A stretch of 64,000 nucleotides of DNA from contig CABIYO010000008.1 of NCBI GenBank assembly GCA_902362975.1, positions 20,000-83,999 of the forward strand, given 5' to 3'. A program made the position numbers and the translations under genes. Below the pieces are notes generated by a model. It was not told the DNA's origin and searched no databases. It worked only from the letters and a program-made list of their open reading frames with translations. Below, in pieces: positions 28,743-38,307 of the stretch. The stretch comes from Caryophanales bacterium (lineage in GTDB: Bacteria; Bacillota; Bacilli; Exiguobacteriales; Exiguobacteriaceae). Every line of letters starts with the position of its first letter. Within the stretch, counting starts at the first letter, position 1.

Positions 28743-29272
28743 TTAAATAGACAGCGTACCTGTTTTCATCCATTCTTCGCGTAGCATGCCCATCCGAATC
28801 GAATCGTAGCGTTTCGCGTTCACGACACGCACTTGACGAATTCGACCTTCAAGCTGCATCCCTACTTTTCAGCGACCCGCATCATCCGCTCGTTCCCGGA
28901 CCATGTCGTCAATCCGACGCGGACGACCGGTAGCGTTTCAAACAAATGTTTCGTCCATAGACGAAGGGCACGCGTCCCGACACCTCGATTCCAACGGTCG
29001 GATTGATGCAAGATGATGCCCATCTCGAGCCACTCTCGTCCGGCATCTTCGAAATAATAGGAAACCGTGCCATATACCGTTCCACTGACCTCAATGACCC
29101 ACATGTCTTCTTTTTTGATGAACGATCGCTCGATTTGCTGAAATTCTTCGTAAGACATTGACTTGTGTTCGAAGTAAGGCGCATCCCACTGTTTCCATTC
29201 CGGAGTCGCCTCCCGGTAAATCAATTCCCATAGTCGAGCTAAATCTTGTTCTTCAATCGGTCGAATGACCAC
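28743..29272 (-). pseudogene. GNAT N-acetyltransferase gene with one-base frameshift
   Basis: From ATG 29272 the first 136 residues are a GNAT domain of the RimJ/YjdJ kind, with ILHQSDRWNRGVGTRALRLW as the acetyl-CoA site. The frame then stops at TAG just after MRVAEK. In another frame the sequence goes on as VGMQLEGRIRQVRVVNAKRY to a stop at 28743-28745, the normal end of the family (VAEKVGM is a standard join). Restoring one A in the GAAAAG run at about 28866-28870 would rejoin the two parts into a protein of about 177 residues. Confidence 0.85.
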
Positions 29273-29293
29273 TTCATCATCCAGGGGCGGTGG

Positions 29294-29325
29294 ATACCCG
29301 TGACTTTAGTCGTGGGTTATTGACT
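29294..29325 (+). repeat. Possible IS200/IS605-type terminal hairpin
   Basis: ACCCGTGACTTTAGTCGTGGGT followed by TATTGAC resembles the imperfect terminal hairpins and cleavage tails of IS200/IS605 elements. No transposase gene is attached. It lies between the start of the acetyltransferase relic and the membrane gene at 29369. Weak evidence. Confidence 0.35.
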
Positions 29326-29368
29326 GTCTTGTCGCATCTTGTCTTCCTCTCTATAGATCGTCTCTACC

Positions 29369-30211
29369 TTATTCTTGTGTCCCGTTCGAATCCCCTTTTT
29401 TTCGTTTGCGCCAAATGAACGCAAGAATCAAGACAGTCACACTTGCCATGACAGAAGCGATCGCGATTGGACTCGAATCGGTCATAAACAATTGTCCAAT
29501 CGAAACAGAATAAGCAAGTCCGAACGACGTGACGAGTTTTGCCCCAAACGCGATGCCCGCGAAACGCGGGAAGGGCAAACGGCTGAATCCGGCTGCAAGA
29601 CAGATGACCTCGTCCGGTAAAATCGGAATGGTCAATAAGACGAGCAAGACACCAAGACCGTATCGATCGACATATCGATCGTACGTCTTCAGTTTTTCTT
29701 CATCGACCCAACGAATCATGCGCCCCCGACCAAATCGGGCCAGTCCATACATGACAAAGATTCCAAGTGTCGTCGCAACGCTTCCGACCAAAGCGGCACG
29801 AAACGGTCCGAGCGCGACACTCCCAATCGGCACGCTGACCGCTTCCGGGACGGGTAACGCAATAGGTTGTAAAAAGCTAAATGCCGCAAACACCCAGACC
29901 GCCTGTCGTTCATATTGTTCTAGTAAACGATCCAATCCGTATATGTCGTAAAGGATGAGTCCGAATGAAACATAATAGACGAGAACGAAAATCAAGAAGA
30001 GAGAGAACGTGATCTTCCACATCTGCTTTAGGATGACGCTCGAGCCGTCCCGAATCGCTCGAAGCAACCCGGCCGAGAGGGAGAGTAAAACAATACCTGT
30101 CCAGCCAAGTTGATACGGCAATAAAAGGGAAGGCAAGACGACGAACGGCAACAGACTGAGCGCGACAAGCCCTAATCCATATCCAAGATAAATCGAATAT
30201 CGTTTTTTCAT
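29369..30211 (-). CDS. VTT/DedA-like (TVP38/TMEM64) membrane protein
   Basis: A 280-residue polytopic protein. The central part (about 105-240) has the VTT-domain pattern: PVPEAVSVPIGSVALGPFRA, GSVATTLGIFVMYGLARFGRG and LLTIPILPDEVICLAAGFS. Several further hydrophobic helices precede it. Members of this group help move lipids across membranes, but the exact substrate here cannot be told. Seems monocistronic. Confidence 0.82.
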   Translation of the reverse strand: MKKRYSIYLGYGLGLVALSLLPFVVLPSLLLPYQLGWTGIVLLSLSAGLLRAIRDGSSVILKQMWKITFSLFLIFVLVYYVSFGLILYDIYGLDRLLEQYERQAVWVFAAFSFLQPIALPVPEAVSVPIGSVALGPFRAALVGSVATTLGIFVMYGLARFGRGRMIRWVDEEKLKTYDRYVDRYGLGVLLVLLTIPILPDEVICLAAGFSRLPFPRFAGIAFGAKLVTSFGLAYSVSIGQLFMTDSSPIAIASVMASVTVLILAFIWRKRKKGDSNGTQE

Positions 30212-30309
30212 GTGCCCTCATCCTCTCCCCGTTCTACTTCTAGTGTACCCACAAAGTGATCGGGATGTATCCTGCCGAAGGCGCTTTCCCTCTCATGCTT
30301 TTGACTTAG

Positions 30310-30340
30310 AAAAACCACGATCCGCAATGGACCGTGGCTT
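30310..30340 (-). terminator. Terminator of pyrG
   Basis: CCACGGTCC and GGATCGTGG pair on the minus strand, followed by TTTTTC, 17 bases after the pyrG stop codon. Confidence 0.85.
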
Positions 30341-30356
30341 TCAATCAATTATTCAC

Positions 30357-32095
<1,739 letters not shown>

Positions 32096-32135
32096 GATAT
32101 TATTTTTTCTTTTTTTCAAGTCGATGACCACGACT

Positions 32136-32192
32136 AAAAAGAAAAAGAGACACGCCTAGCCGGGCGCGATGCCCGGCTTTTTTTGCGGTCTC
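32136..32192 (-). terminator. Terminator of rpoE
   Basis: An inner GCCGGGC/GCCCGGC stem is enclosed by GAGAC/GTCTC, and on the minus strand TTTTTCTTTTT follows. It lies between the rpoE stop and the pyrG promoter. Confidence 0.75.
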
Positions 32193-32672
32193 TTATAAAG
32201 CATCCTCGTCTTCGATATCGAGGTCGCCGTCCAAGTCATCGTCCTTGAAATCGTCAAGGCCTTCTACTTTTTCTTCTTCGTCCTCATCATCAAATTCAGA
32301 TGAATCGTAATCTTCAACTTTTGCGAATACATCCAAGTCATCCTCGATATCGACGATGCCTTCGTCTGCTTCTTCGAACTCTTCTTCAAATTCGTCAAGT
32401 TCACCACGTTGACGTGCTTCGATGACGAGATCTTCATCCGACTTATCGAATGGGTACCAAACACGAAGCGCCCAACGGTTTGCTCCTAAGTTGACGAACA
32501 ACCCGTCGATGTTCAAATCGGTGTAAAGTTGTGCGATTTTTTCGAGTTCTTCCTCTTCACTCGCAAACGTATAGTTTTGCTTGATTTTTTCGCGAATCTC
32601 ATCAAAAGAAACAGGCTGTTCGCCAGTTTCTTGGAGAAGTTCATAAACGAAATCAATCAACGATTTATTCAT
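32193..32672 (-). CDS. rpoE: DNA-directed RNA polymerase delta subunit
   Basis: A Gram-positive polymerase subunit that increases specificity and recycling. Start at ATG 32672 after AAGGAG. Residues 1-90 form the HARE-HTH-type domain (LIDFVYELLQETGEQPVSFDEI, WALRVWYPFDK), and the remaining 70 are a strongly acidic, disordered tail of Asp/Glu, as in all RpoE delta proteins. 159 residues. Located just upstream of pyrG as in B. subtilis. Confidence 0.95.
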   Translation of the reverse strand: MNKSLIDFVYELLQETGEQPVSFDEIREKIKQNYTFASEEEELEKIAQLYTDLNIDGLFVNLGANRWALRVWYPFDKSDEDLVIEARQRGELDEFEEEFEEADEGIVDIEDDLDVFAKVEDYDSSEFDDEDEEEKVEGLDDFKDDDLDGDLDIEDEDAL

Positions 32673-32749
32673 TAAAGGACACTCCTTTTCCGTCACTAGT
32701 TAAACATCACTCTTCATTATAAACAAAAGCGATATGAAAAAGCTAGGAA

Positions 32750-33170
32750 AAATTATGATTCATGTATTCCACTCGGACGAGCTCGGAACCAATACAGGCT
32801 GATCAATCCAATATGGAACAAACTAGGCACGCGATGTCTCAAAAAAGCGATTGCGCACATCAAGTCTTCACGGAAACCGAGCAAACAGAAAAGATGAGTC
32901 GTCACTTGATGACATTGACACATACGAACGGAAATCAAATCGAACAGATGGAAGCGGAGTTCAAACAGTCGGCTACCTACGTCGATACTTCGCTCGATTG
33001 AAGCGGCTCGCGCAGGAGAACACGGAAAAGGGTTCGTCGTCGTCGCCACCGATGTACGCACACTTGCAGAGAACGAAAAACAACTGAGCAGTCAAATCAA
33101 TGCGCTCATTCATGAAAATGAGACGAACATCGCGGCCCTCCTCGAGCAAATGGGGCCGAAAAACAAATAA
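32750..33170 (+). pseudogene. Relic of a methyl-accepting chemotaxis protein
   Basis: The last 50 codons in frame (about 32988-33170) give the receptor hairpin tip signature [19 protein letters not shown], then [20 protein letters not shown], ending at TAA. Upstream, another frame gives a helical stretch (SDCAHQVFTETEQTEKMSRH and so on) that reads like the preceding coiled coil. The two parts do not join in one frame, no membrane or sensor domain remains and no RBS is clear. It fills the gap between rpoE and fadF. Confidence 0.75.
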
Positions 33171-33196
33171 AGCACGGTCCGCGGACCATGCCTTGT
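33171..33196 (-). terminator. Terminator of fadF
   Basis: GGCATGGTCC and GGACCGTGC pair with little or no loop, followed by TTTATTTGTTTTT on the minus strand. Confidence 0.75.
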
Positions 33197-33201
33197 TTGT
33201 A

Positions 33202-35328
33202 TTATTGGACAACTGGTTCTGGAATCTCGATGATCTTCAGCGAGCGATCGAGCAATTCGACGACATCGAACGTGCCGACGGTCTCATCGACTTCCTTCGC
33301 TTTTGTTCCATCAGATAACATCGTCAAACAGTACGGACATGCCGAACCGATAACGGTCGGTTTCGTCTCAAGCAACTGTTCTGTCCGAGCCACGTTGACA
33401 CGTGTCCCGACTTTTTCTTCCTGCCACATGAGACCGCCACCGGCTCCACAACACATACCGTTTTCACGGTTACGTGTCGCTTCGACGAGTTCGACACCCG
33501 GTATACGTTCGAGGACGAATCGTGGTGCATCGTAAATGCCGTTATAACGACCAAGGTAACAAGAGTCGTGATAGACGACACGTTCGTTCACGTGAAGGTC
33601 TGGCTGAATCCGACCTGTGTCAAGTAACTCCGCGAGCAACTCCGTATGATGATACACCTTCACATCAGTCAAACCGAAGTCCGGATACTCATTTTTGAAC
33701 GTATTGTACGCGTGCGGGTCGACCGTGACGATTTTCGTCACCCCATACTTCTCGAACAACTTAATGTTCGCTTCGGCGAGTTCTTGGAAGAGCAACTCGT
33801 TTCCGATTCGACGTGGAGTATCCCCTGAGTTCTTCTCTTCATTTCCGAGAATGGCGAATGAGACGCCCGCCTTGTTCAAGACGCTCGCAAAGCTCTGTGC
33901 GACTTTTTGGCTACGGCTATCGTAAGAGCCCATCGCGCCGACCCAGAAGAGATACTCGAACTCTTCTCCTGATTTTTTCTTCTCTTTCGCCGTCGGGATG
34001 ACGAGGTCTGTATCCTTGCGCCAGTTCTCGCGTTCTTTCCGGTTCATTCCCCACGGGTTTCCTTGACGCTCGATATTTGCGACTGTGCGTTGCGCCTCAG
34101 GGTCCATCTTCCCTTCCATCATGACGAGGTAACGACGAAGGTCAATGATTTTATCGACGTGTTCGTTCATGACCGGACACTGGTCTTCACAGTTACGGCA
34201 AGTCGTACACGCCCAAATTTCTTCTTCTGTGATGACGTTACCGATCAATTCGTCTGCAACGAGCATATGGCCGTCTTGCGCCGCTGCTGCGATTTCAGCA
34301 CCTTGTGTGTTTTGGAACATGAGGGCCGGTGCCCATGGTGATTTTCTCGTGACCGCCGCGCCTTTCATATTCATATGGTCACGAAGTTTGACGATCAAGT
34401 CCATCGGCGACAACATCTTCCCAGTCCCTGTTGCCGGACAAACATTCGTACAACGCCCGCACTCGACACAGGCGTATAGGTCGACGAGCTGCTTCTGGTT
34501 GAAGTCTTCAATCTTGTTGACCCCGAAGACGATCTCTTCATCCGACTCTTCCGCTTCTTCCATCGCTGAAAAATCAACAGGTGCCAAGCGACCGACTTTG
34601 TGCGTGCGCCCGAGCCAGACGTTGAGCGTACCGGCGATCAAGTGCGCGTGCTTACCTTGCGGGATGTAGACCATGAAGCTGAGTAAGAATAAGAGGTGCA
34701 TCCACCAAAAGACGACGAATAAGGCGAAAGCGACCGGACCTGGTACCCAAGCAAACGCTGAACCGATGAGTGTCGCAACCGGTTCGCCCCACATTGGAAG
34801 CTCTTCCTTATAGACGAGGTAAAACCCGTTCCCGAACAAGACGGAAACCATCAACCCGCCGATGAAGATAAGGGCGAGACCTGCTAAAAAGTTTCGTTTC
34901 AAGCGCACGAGCTTCTCGACGTAACGACGGTAGAATCCCCAAACGACCGCAACGAGAATCATGAGCATGACGATTTCTTGCATGAACGTAAAGATTGGAT
35001 AAAGCGGACCGAGCGGAATATGCGGGAAACGTGTTCCGACCGCTAGTCCTTTCCAAATAAAATCAATCGCCCCGAATTGGACGAGGATGAAGCCATAAAA
35101 CATCATGACGTGAATGGCGCCACTCTTCTTATCTTTCAACAATTTCTTTTGACCGAACACGTTGATCATGACCTGTTCGAGTCGTTCTTTGTTCGTTTGG
35201 CTCCATTCTGCCTTCTTCCCGAGCTTGATGAACGTATAACGCTGATGAACTAGCGTAGCAAATAAATATACACCATAGCTGAGGACGAGCAAGAATAGAA
35301 TCCAGTTGACGATTAAAAATGTAGACAT
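33202..35328 (-). CDS. fadF: Membrane iron-sulfur oxidoreductase of fatty-acid oxidation (FadF-like)
   Basis: A 708-residue heterodisulfide-reductase-like protein. Start at ATG 35328, eight bases after GGGGGAG. About five membrane helices lie in residues 1-240. Two ferredoxin-type cluster motifs follow (CVECGRCTNVCP and CTTCRNCEDQCP), then two CCG-type cysteine domains (HDSCYLGRYNG and MCCGAGGG). B. subtilis FadF (YwjF) has the same architecture and passes electrons from acyl-CoA dehydrogenase/ETF to quinone. A FadR-type operator at its promoter supports this role. Confidence 0.92.
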   Translation of the reverse strand: MSTFLIVNWILFLLVLSYGVYLFATLVHQRYTFIKLGKKAEWSQTNKERLEQVMINVFGQKKLLKDKKSGAIHVMMFYGFILVQFGAIDFIWKGLAVGTRFPHIPLGPLYPIFTFMQEIVMLMILVAVVWGFYRRYVEKLVRLKRNFLAGLALIFIGGLMVSVLFGNGFYLVYKEELPMWGEPVATLIGSAFAWVPGPVAFALFVVFWWMHLLFLLSFMVYIPQGKHAHLIAGTLNVWLGRTHKVGRLAPVDFSAMEEAEESDEEIVFGVNKIEDFNQKQLVDLYACVECGRCTNVCPATGTGKMLSPMDLIVKLRDHMNMKGAAVTRKSPWAPALMFQNTQGAEIAAAAQDGHMLVADELIGNVITEEEIWACTTCRNCEDQCPVMNEHVDKIIDLRRYLVMMEGKMDPEAQRTVANIERQGNPWGMNRKERENWRKDTDLVIPTAKEKKKSGEEFEYLFWVGAMGSYDSRSQKVAQSFASVLNKAGVSFAILGNEEKNSGDTPRRIGNELLFQELAEANIKLFEKYGVTKIVTVDPHAYNTFKNEYPDFGLTDVKVYHHTELLAELLDTGRIQPDLHVNERVVYHDSCYLGRYNGIYDAPRFVLERIPGVELVEATRNRENGMCCGAGGGLMWQEEKVGTRVNVARTEQLLETKPTVIGSACPYCLTMLSDGTKAKEVDETVGTFDVVELLDRSLKIIEIPEPVVQ

Positions 35329-35385
35329 CCCCAAAACTCCCCCTTTTGAAAACGGATTCAATCTTGAATTCAGTATATCAAATGA

Positions 35386-35403
35386 TGAATGAACAGTCAT
35401 TCA
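35386..35403 (-). promoter_or_regulatory. FadR-type operator and fadF promoter
   Basis: TGAATGAACAGTCATTCA matches the B. subtilis FadR consensus TGAATGAMTANTCATTCA at all but one position. It overlaps the likely -35 of a promoter whose -10 is TATACT (minus strand, about 35374-35379). FadR is a TetR-family repressor released by long-chain acyl-CoA; its gene is not in this window. Confidence 0.85.
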
Positions 35404-35420
35404 TTTTTATAAAGTTCGCG

Positions 35421-36137
35421 TCAGAAGTTTAGAAGATGTTTCAAGATGAGCAATAATCCTCCATAACTGCACACGGCCAATACGAATGTGCGGAAGTGCA
35501 GATTTCGATCCGACGGGAGTTCAAACTTCACGATATTGAGAATCATCGCTCCGGCCACGAAGGCAAAACAGAGCGCTTCGACGTGCGCCGCCAAGTCAAT
35601 CCAGCGTGAAAAGAACCCACCAAGTAAAATCCCACCACTCAACAAATAGCGTCCTTGTCGCATGTAACGTTCACCATAATGACGATTTAAGTCATGCCCG
35701 AGCGCTAAAAAGTGGACACCGAGCGCTGTCGCATAGAAACTTCTCGCAGCGAACGTCATCGAGTCGGCTGTCACCACGTACGCCGAGAAGGTCATATAGG
35801 TCGTGAGGAGTGTCACCTGTAACCAATACGAAACGACCCGGTCGACCGCCTCATCTTGAAAGTGAGGGGTACGAACGAACAGCATGGTGCCGTAAAACAA
35901 CGTGAAACCGATGAGACTGACGATGTAGATTTCTGAAGGTAACGCCAAATTCAACCAATCGACACGAAGCGTGTCCTGGCGTTTGTTCAGGGACGGCAAA
36001 AGATACATGAAGAAGTACGTGATGGCGATCCCGCTCGAGAATGAGAACCATTTCTTTGAAGGAACGGTATCTTCCCGGAACAAATAGATGCCGAAGAAGT
36101 TAATCAGCACCAAATAGATGATGATCCAGTTCGTCAT
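35421..36137 (-). CDS. Polytopic membrane protein of unknown function
   Basis: A 238-residue protein with about seven hydrophobic helices. Polar motifs in the later part (VHFLALGHDLNRHYGERYM) include several His and Glu residues near membrane segments, which could suggest metal handling, but I do not recognise the family. Its start overlaps the end of the upstream acetyltransferase gene by 38 bases, so the two are translated together. GGGGGAGG precedes the ATG. Confidence 0.7.
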   Translation of the reverse strand: MTNWIIIYLVLINFFGIYLFREDTVPSKKWFSFSSGIAITYFFMYLLPSLNKRQDTLRVDWLNLALPSEIYIVSLIGFTLFYGTMLFVRTPHFQDEAVDRVVSYWLQVTLLTTYMTFSAYVVTADSMTFAARSFYATALGVHFLALGHDLNRHYGERYMRQGRYLLSGGILLGGFFSRWIDLAAHVEALCFAFVAGAMILNIVKFELPSDRNLHFRTFVLAVCSYGGLLLILKHLLNF

Positions 36138-36663
36138 CTCGTCCTCCCCCTTTCAAGTCAATCCAAAACCGCTCGACGATTGTCCCATCCTCTTCCGTAT
36201 ACGGTGTGTCCGCGACGCCCCCATTGTTTAAAATGACTTGACGAGAAGCGACGTTTGTCCGATTACACGTGATGAGTGCCCGCTCGATTCCAAACTCTTT
36301 CACTTTCTCAAGCGCAAGTTGTAGTTGGATTGTAGCGAGTCCGCGCCCGCGCGCACTCGGTTTCACCCCGTACCCGACATGCCCACCAATCTTCAAAAGT
36401 GATTCATTCAACTCATGACGAATGTTCACCGCCCCGAGAAGCTCTTCTCCATCTGTGAGCCAATACGTCGTGCTCGGGACCCAACCTTCCTCTATGTTCT
36501 CACGTAACTCTTTCTGACGTAACGTGTTGACGTACACCTCGAAGTCTGTCGTTTCACGGTCCACTGAAGTCGGGACGATTCGCTCATCATGTTCGTACCA
36601 TTCTTGTAAAAATGCTAGAATCTGTTCTTTTTGTTCGACAGATGTTTTGATTAGTCTTAACAT
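36100..36663 (-). CDS. GNAT-family N-acetyltransferase
   Basis: Start at ATG 36663 (MLRLIKTSVEQKEQ), after AGGGGGA; 187 residues. The acetyl-CoA loop appears as GYGVKPSARGRGLATIQL, and the C-terminal strand and helix contain ITCNRTNVASRQVILNNGG, a good match to the GNAT fold. The substrate is unknown. It overlaps the membrane protein gene downstream. Confidence 0.9.
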   Translation of the reverse strand: MLRLIKTSVEQKEQILAFLQEWYEHDERIVPTSVDRETTDFEVYVNTLRQKELRENIEEGWVPSTTYWLTDGEELLGAVNIRHELNESLLKIGGHVGYGVKPSARGRGLATIQLQLALEKVKEFGIERALITCNRTNVASRQVILNNGGVADTPYTEEDGTIVERFWIDLKGGGRDDELDHHLFGAD

Positions 36664-36798
36664 CCCAATTCCCCCTTTATTCCTTTCCATTCGTGTTCTC
36701 TAAATTGATTTCCTTGTTCTTTCATCTTGTTAGGGAACACACACTCGAAATAAAATGGACGTTCTCGTCAAGGTTTGTCCCCTTTCAAGCATGAAAAC

Positions 36799-36828
36799 AA
36801 GTGCCATCCTGTTCAGATGACACTTTCG
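36799..36828 (-). terminator. Terminator after the 36835 gene
   Basis: AAGTGTCATC and GATGGCACTT pair on the minus strand, followed by GTTTTC. Moderate T-run. Confidence 0.6.
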
Positions 36829-36834
36829 GTATGC

Positions 36835-37263
36835 TTATTCTTCAAGTCCGAGCCGTTGTGGCATATGTGGCGCGAGTTGTCTCGCTTCCTCCAACCGACT
36901 TGCTTCGACGAGCGTATGGAAATGTAAGAACTGTTCGTGCGATGCATCGCTGATGGCTGCCAAATAATCGACGTACCGATCGTAGACCGCTTTGTCCTCT
37001 GGACGTGCCTCGATGAGTGCGATATACAGGCGAACGCTGTCCTCTCCGTAAAGGAGGGGGAACTCATCGTTCAATTGAAGCAATTTATCAATCGAATTGA
37101 CATCGACCCCGTTCTCTTGGTCGTAATGCATGATGACTTGTTCAGCATGGTCCTCGAGGCGACCGCGCCACTCTTCGTACTCTTCTTCGTTCGTTTCGAG
37201 CATCTCGAACCAGTCTTCGTTCAACATCTCTTCAATCTTGTTTACGCGTTCTGTAAAGTTCAT
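36835..37263 (-). CDS. Acidic helical protein of unknown function
   Basis: A 142-residue, very acidic, mostly helical cytoplasmic protein (MNFTERVNKIEEMLNEDWF). Its ATG overlaps the stop codon of the DUF1934 gene, so the two are co-translated. The repeated helix pairs, such as EQFLHFHTLVEASRLEEARQ, are of TPR style, but no family is recognised. Confidence 0.65.
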   Translation of the reverse strand: MNFTERVNKIEEMLNEDWFEMLETNEEEYEEWRGRLEDHAEQVIMHYDQENGVDVNSIDKLLQLNDEFPLLYGEDSVRLYIALIEARPEDKAVYDRYVDYLAAISDASHEQFLHFHTLVEASRLEEARQLAPHMPQRLGLEE

Positions 37264-37679
37264 CAGTCTTCTCCTCCTTCAAATGTCCACGTGACATGTA
37301 CTTCATATATGCCAACATCTTCATCATTCATGGACAACTCATATACGAACGTACATGATTCTTCCGAGACATCGAGGCGCGATGTCGTCGTCGCCATCGT
37401 CATCGACATATAGGCATTCTTGTATAAGCTTTGCGTGAAGCGACCTTCAATGAAGGAATGGTTCATCTCGATCGGTCCTTTGCAGATGAGCGCCAATCGT
37501 TCCGGCGTGTACTTGATTGTCGTTGGGACCGCCCCGTCCTCTTGTTGTTGGTCAAACATTAAAATAAAGCCGGTCTTCAATGGATAGTATAAGCCGTCTG
37601 CCGAGAGCTCGATTGACTCTGGCATGTCACTCATCCGTGTTGTTTGCTGGACACGCACGCGAAGTGGTTCAATCGCCAT
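37263..37679 (-). CDS. ywiB: YwiB/DUF1934 family beta-barrel protein
   Basis: Start at ATG 37679 (MAIEPLRVRVQQTTRM), six bases after AAAGGGGG. The 138-residue protein has the alternating-strand pattern of DUF1934: FILMFDQQQEDGAVPTTIKY, MNHSFIEGRFTQSLYKN, LSMNDEDVGIYEVHVTWTF. The fold is lipocalin-like; the function is unknown. In B. subtilis ywiB lies by argS-rpoE, consistent with this area, but argS is absent here. Confidence 0.8.
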   Translation of the reverse strand: MAIEPLRVRVQQTTRMSDMPESIELSADGLYYPLKTGFILMFDQQQEDGAVPTTIKYTPERLALICKGPIEMNHSFIEGRFTQSLYKNAYMSMTMATTTSRLDVSEESCTFVYELSMNDEDVGIYEVHVTWTFEGGED

Positions 37680-37737
37680 GCTCATCCCCCTTTCCGTCAA
37701 CTCATCGTACCATATGTGGTAGGAGTCGTTCTATCGA

Positions 37738-38010
37738 CGGCGCTTCGTTTTCACGTAGACGAGATGGTCTACCCACTCATCTTTCTCATAAATAAATCCC
37801 TCTCTCGTGCACTCATACGACATGCCGACACGCTCCGCGAGACGAATGGATGCTTTAGAGATTGATATGTGCCTCGCTTCGTTGAAAATTTAAGTCGTCA
37901 AAGGTGATGCGCATCGCTAAATCCATCGCCACTGTGCCATATCCATTTTGCCCATGTTGGTTATGGATGGTATACCCGACCCGACCCCAATGAAATCCAT
38001 CTCGCGCCAA
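37738..38010 (-). pseudogene. Relic of a GNAT acetyltransferase
   Basis: One frame gives HWGRVGYTIHNQHGQNGYGT, then VAMDLAMRITFDDLNFQRSE and AHINL before a stop. Another frame resumes with KASIRLAERVGMSYECTREG and ends DHLVYVKTKRRR at 37738. Together these are the acetyl-CoA-binding and C-terminal halves of a RimJ/RimL-like acetyltransferase. The N-terminal half is missing and at least one frame change is present. Confidence 0.75.
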
Positions 38011-38188
38011 GGTAGAAAAATCCCCCCTTGAAAAAGTTCCATGTATGCTACGTTCCCACGTTCAACGTATAGAGGGCTGTCGGAATACAAAGTGCATGGC
38101 ACTCTTCAATCGGCTTGTCTAATCATTCTTGAAGTGCCCGCTTAATACTTTCGTTTTTGATTCCTGCTGACGTTAATAACAGTTTCAT
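38010..38188 (-). pseudogene. Relic of a peptidase E-like (S51) gene
   Basis: ATG 38188 with AAGGAGGAAAC upstream begins MKLLLTSAGIKNESIKRALQ, then meets TGA after one more residue. The same frame goes on LDKPIEECHALCIPTALYTL, then TAG and a short remainder. This matches the N-terminus of S51/peptidase E-like proteins (YgaJ type). About 60 codons remain, run directly into the acetyltransferase relic, and lack the catalytic Ser and His. Confidence 0.7.
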
Positions 38189-38259
38189 TTACGTTTCCTC
38201 CTTCTTCATCTCCCTATAAGGAGTTCGCATGAGTCGCCGTTATCCCCTATTTCCAACAC

Positions 38260-38293
38260 AAAAGGTCGTAGACGAATTTTCGTCCACGACCTT
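38260..38293 (-). terminator. Terminator of the GH13 glucosidase gene
   Basis: AAGGTCGTGGACGAA and TTCGTCTACGACCTT pair on the minus strand, followed by TTGTG. The T-run is short but the stem is long. Confidence 0.75.
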
Positions 38294-38307
38294 GGAGTTC
38301 TGAAACC

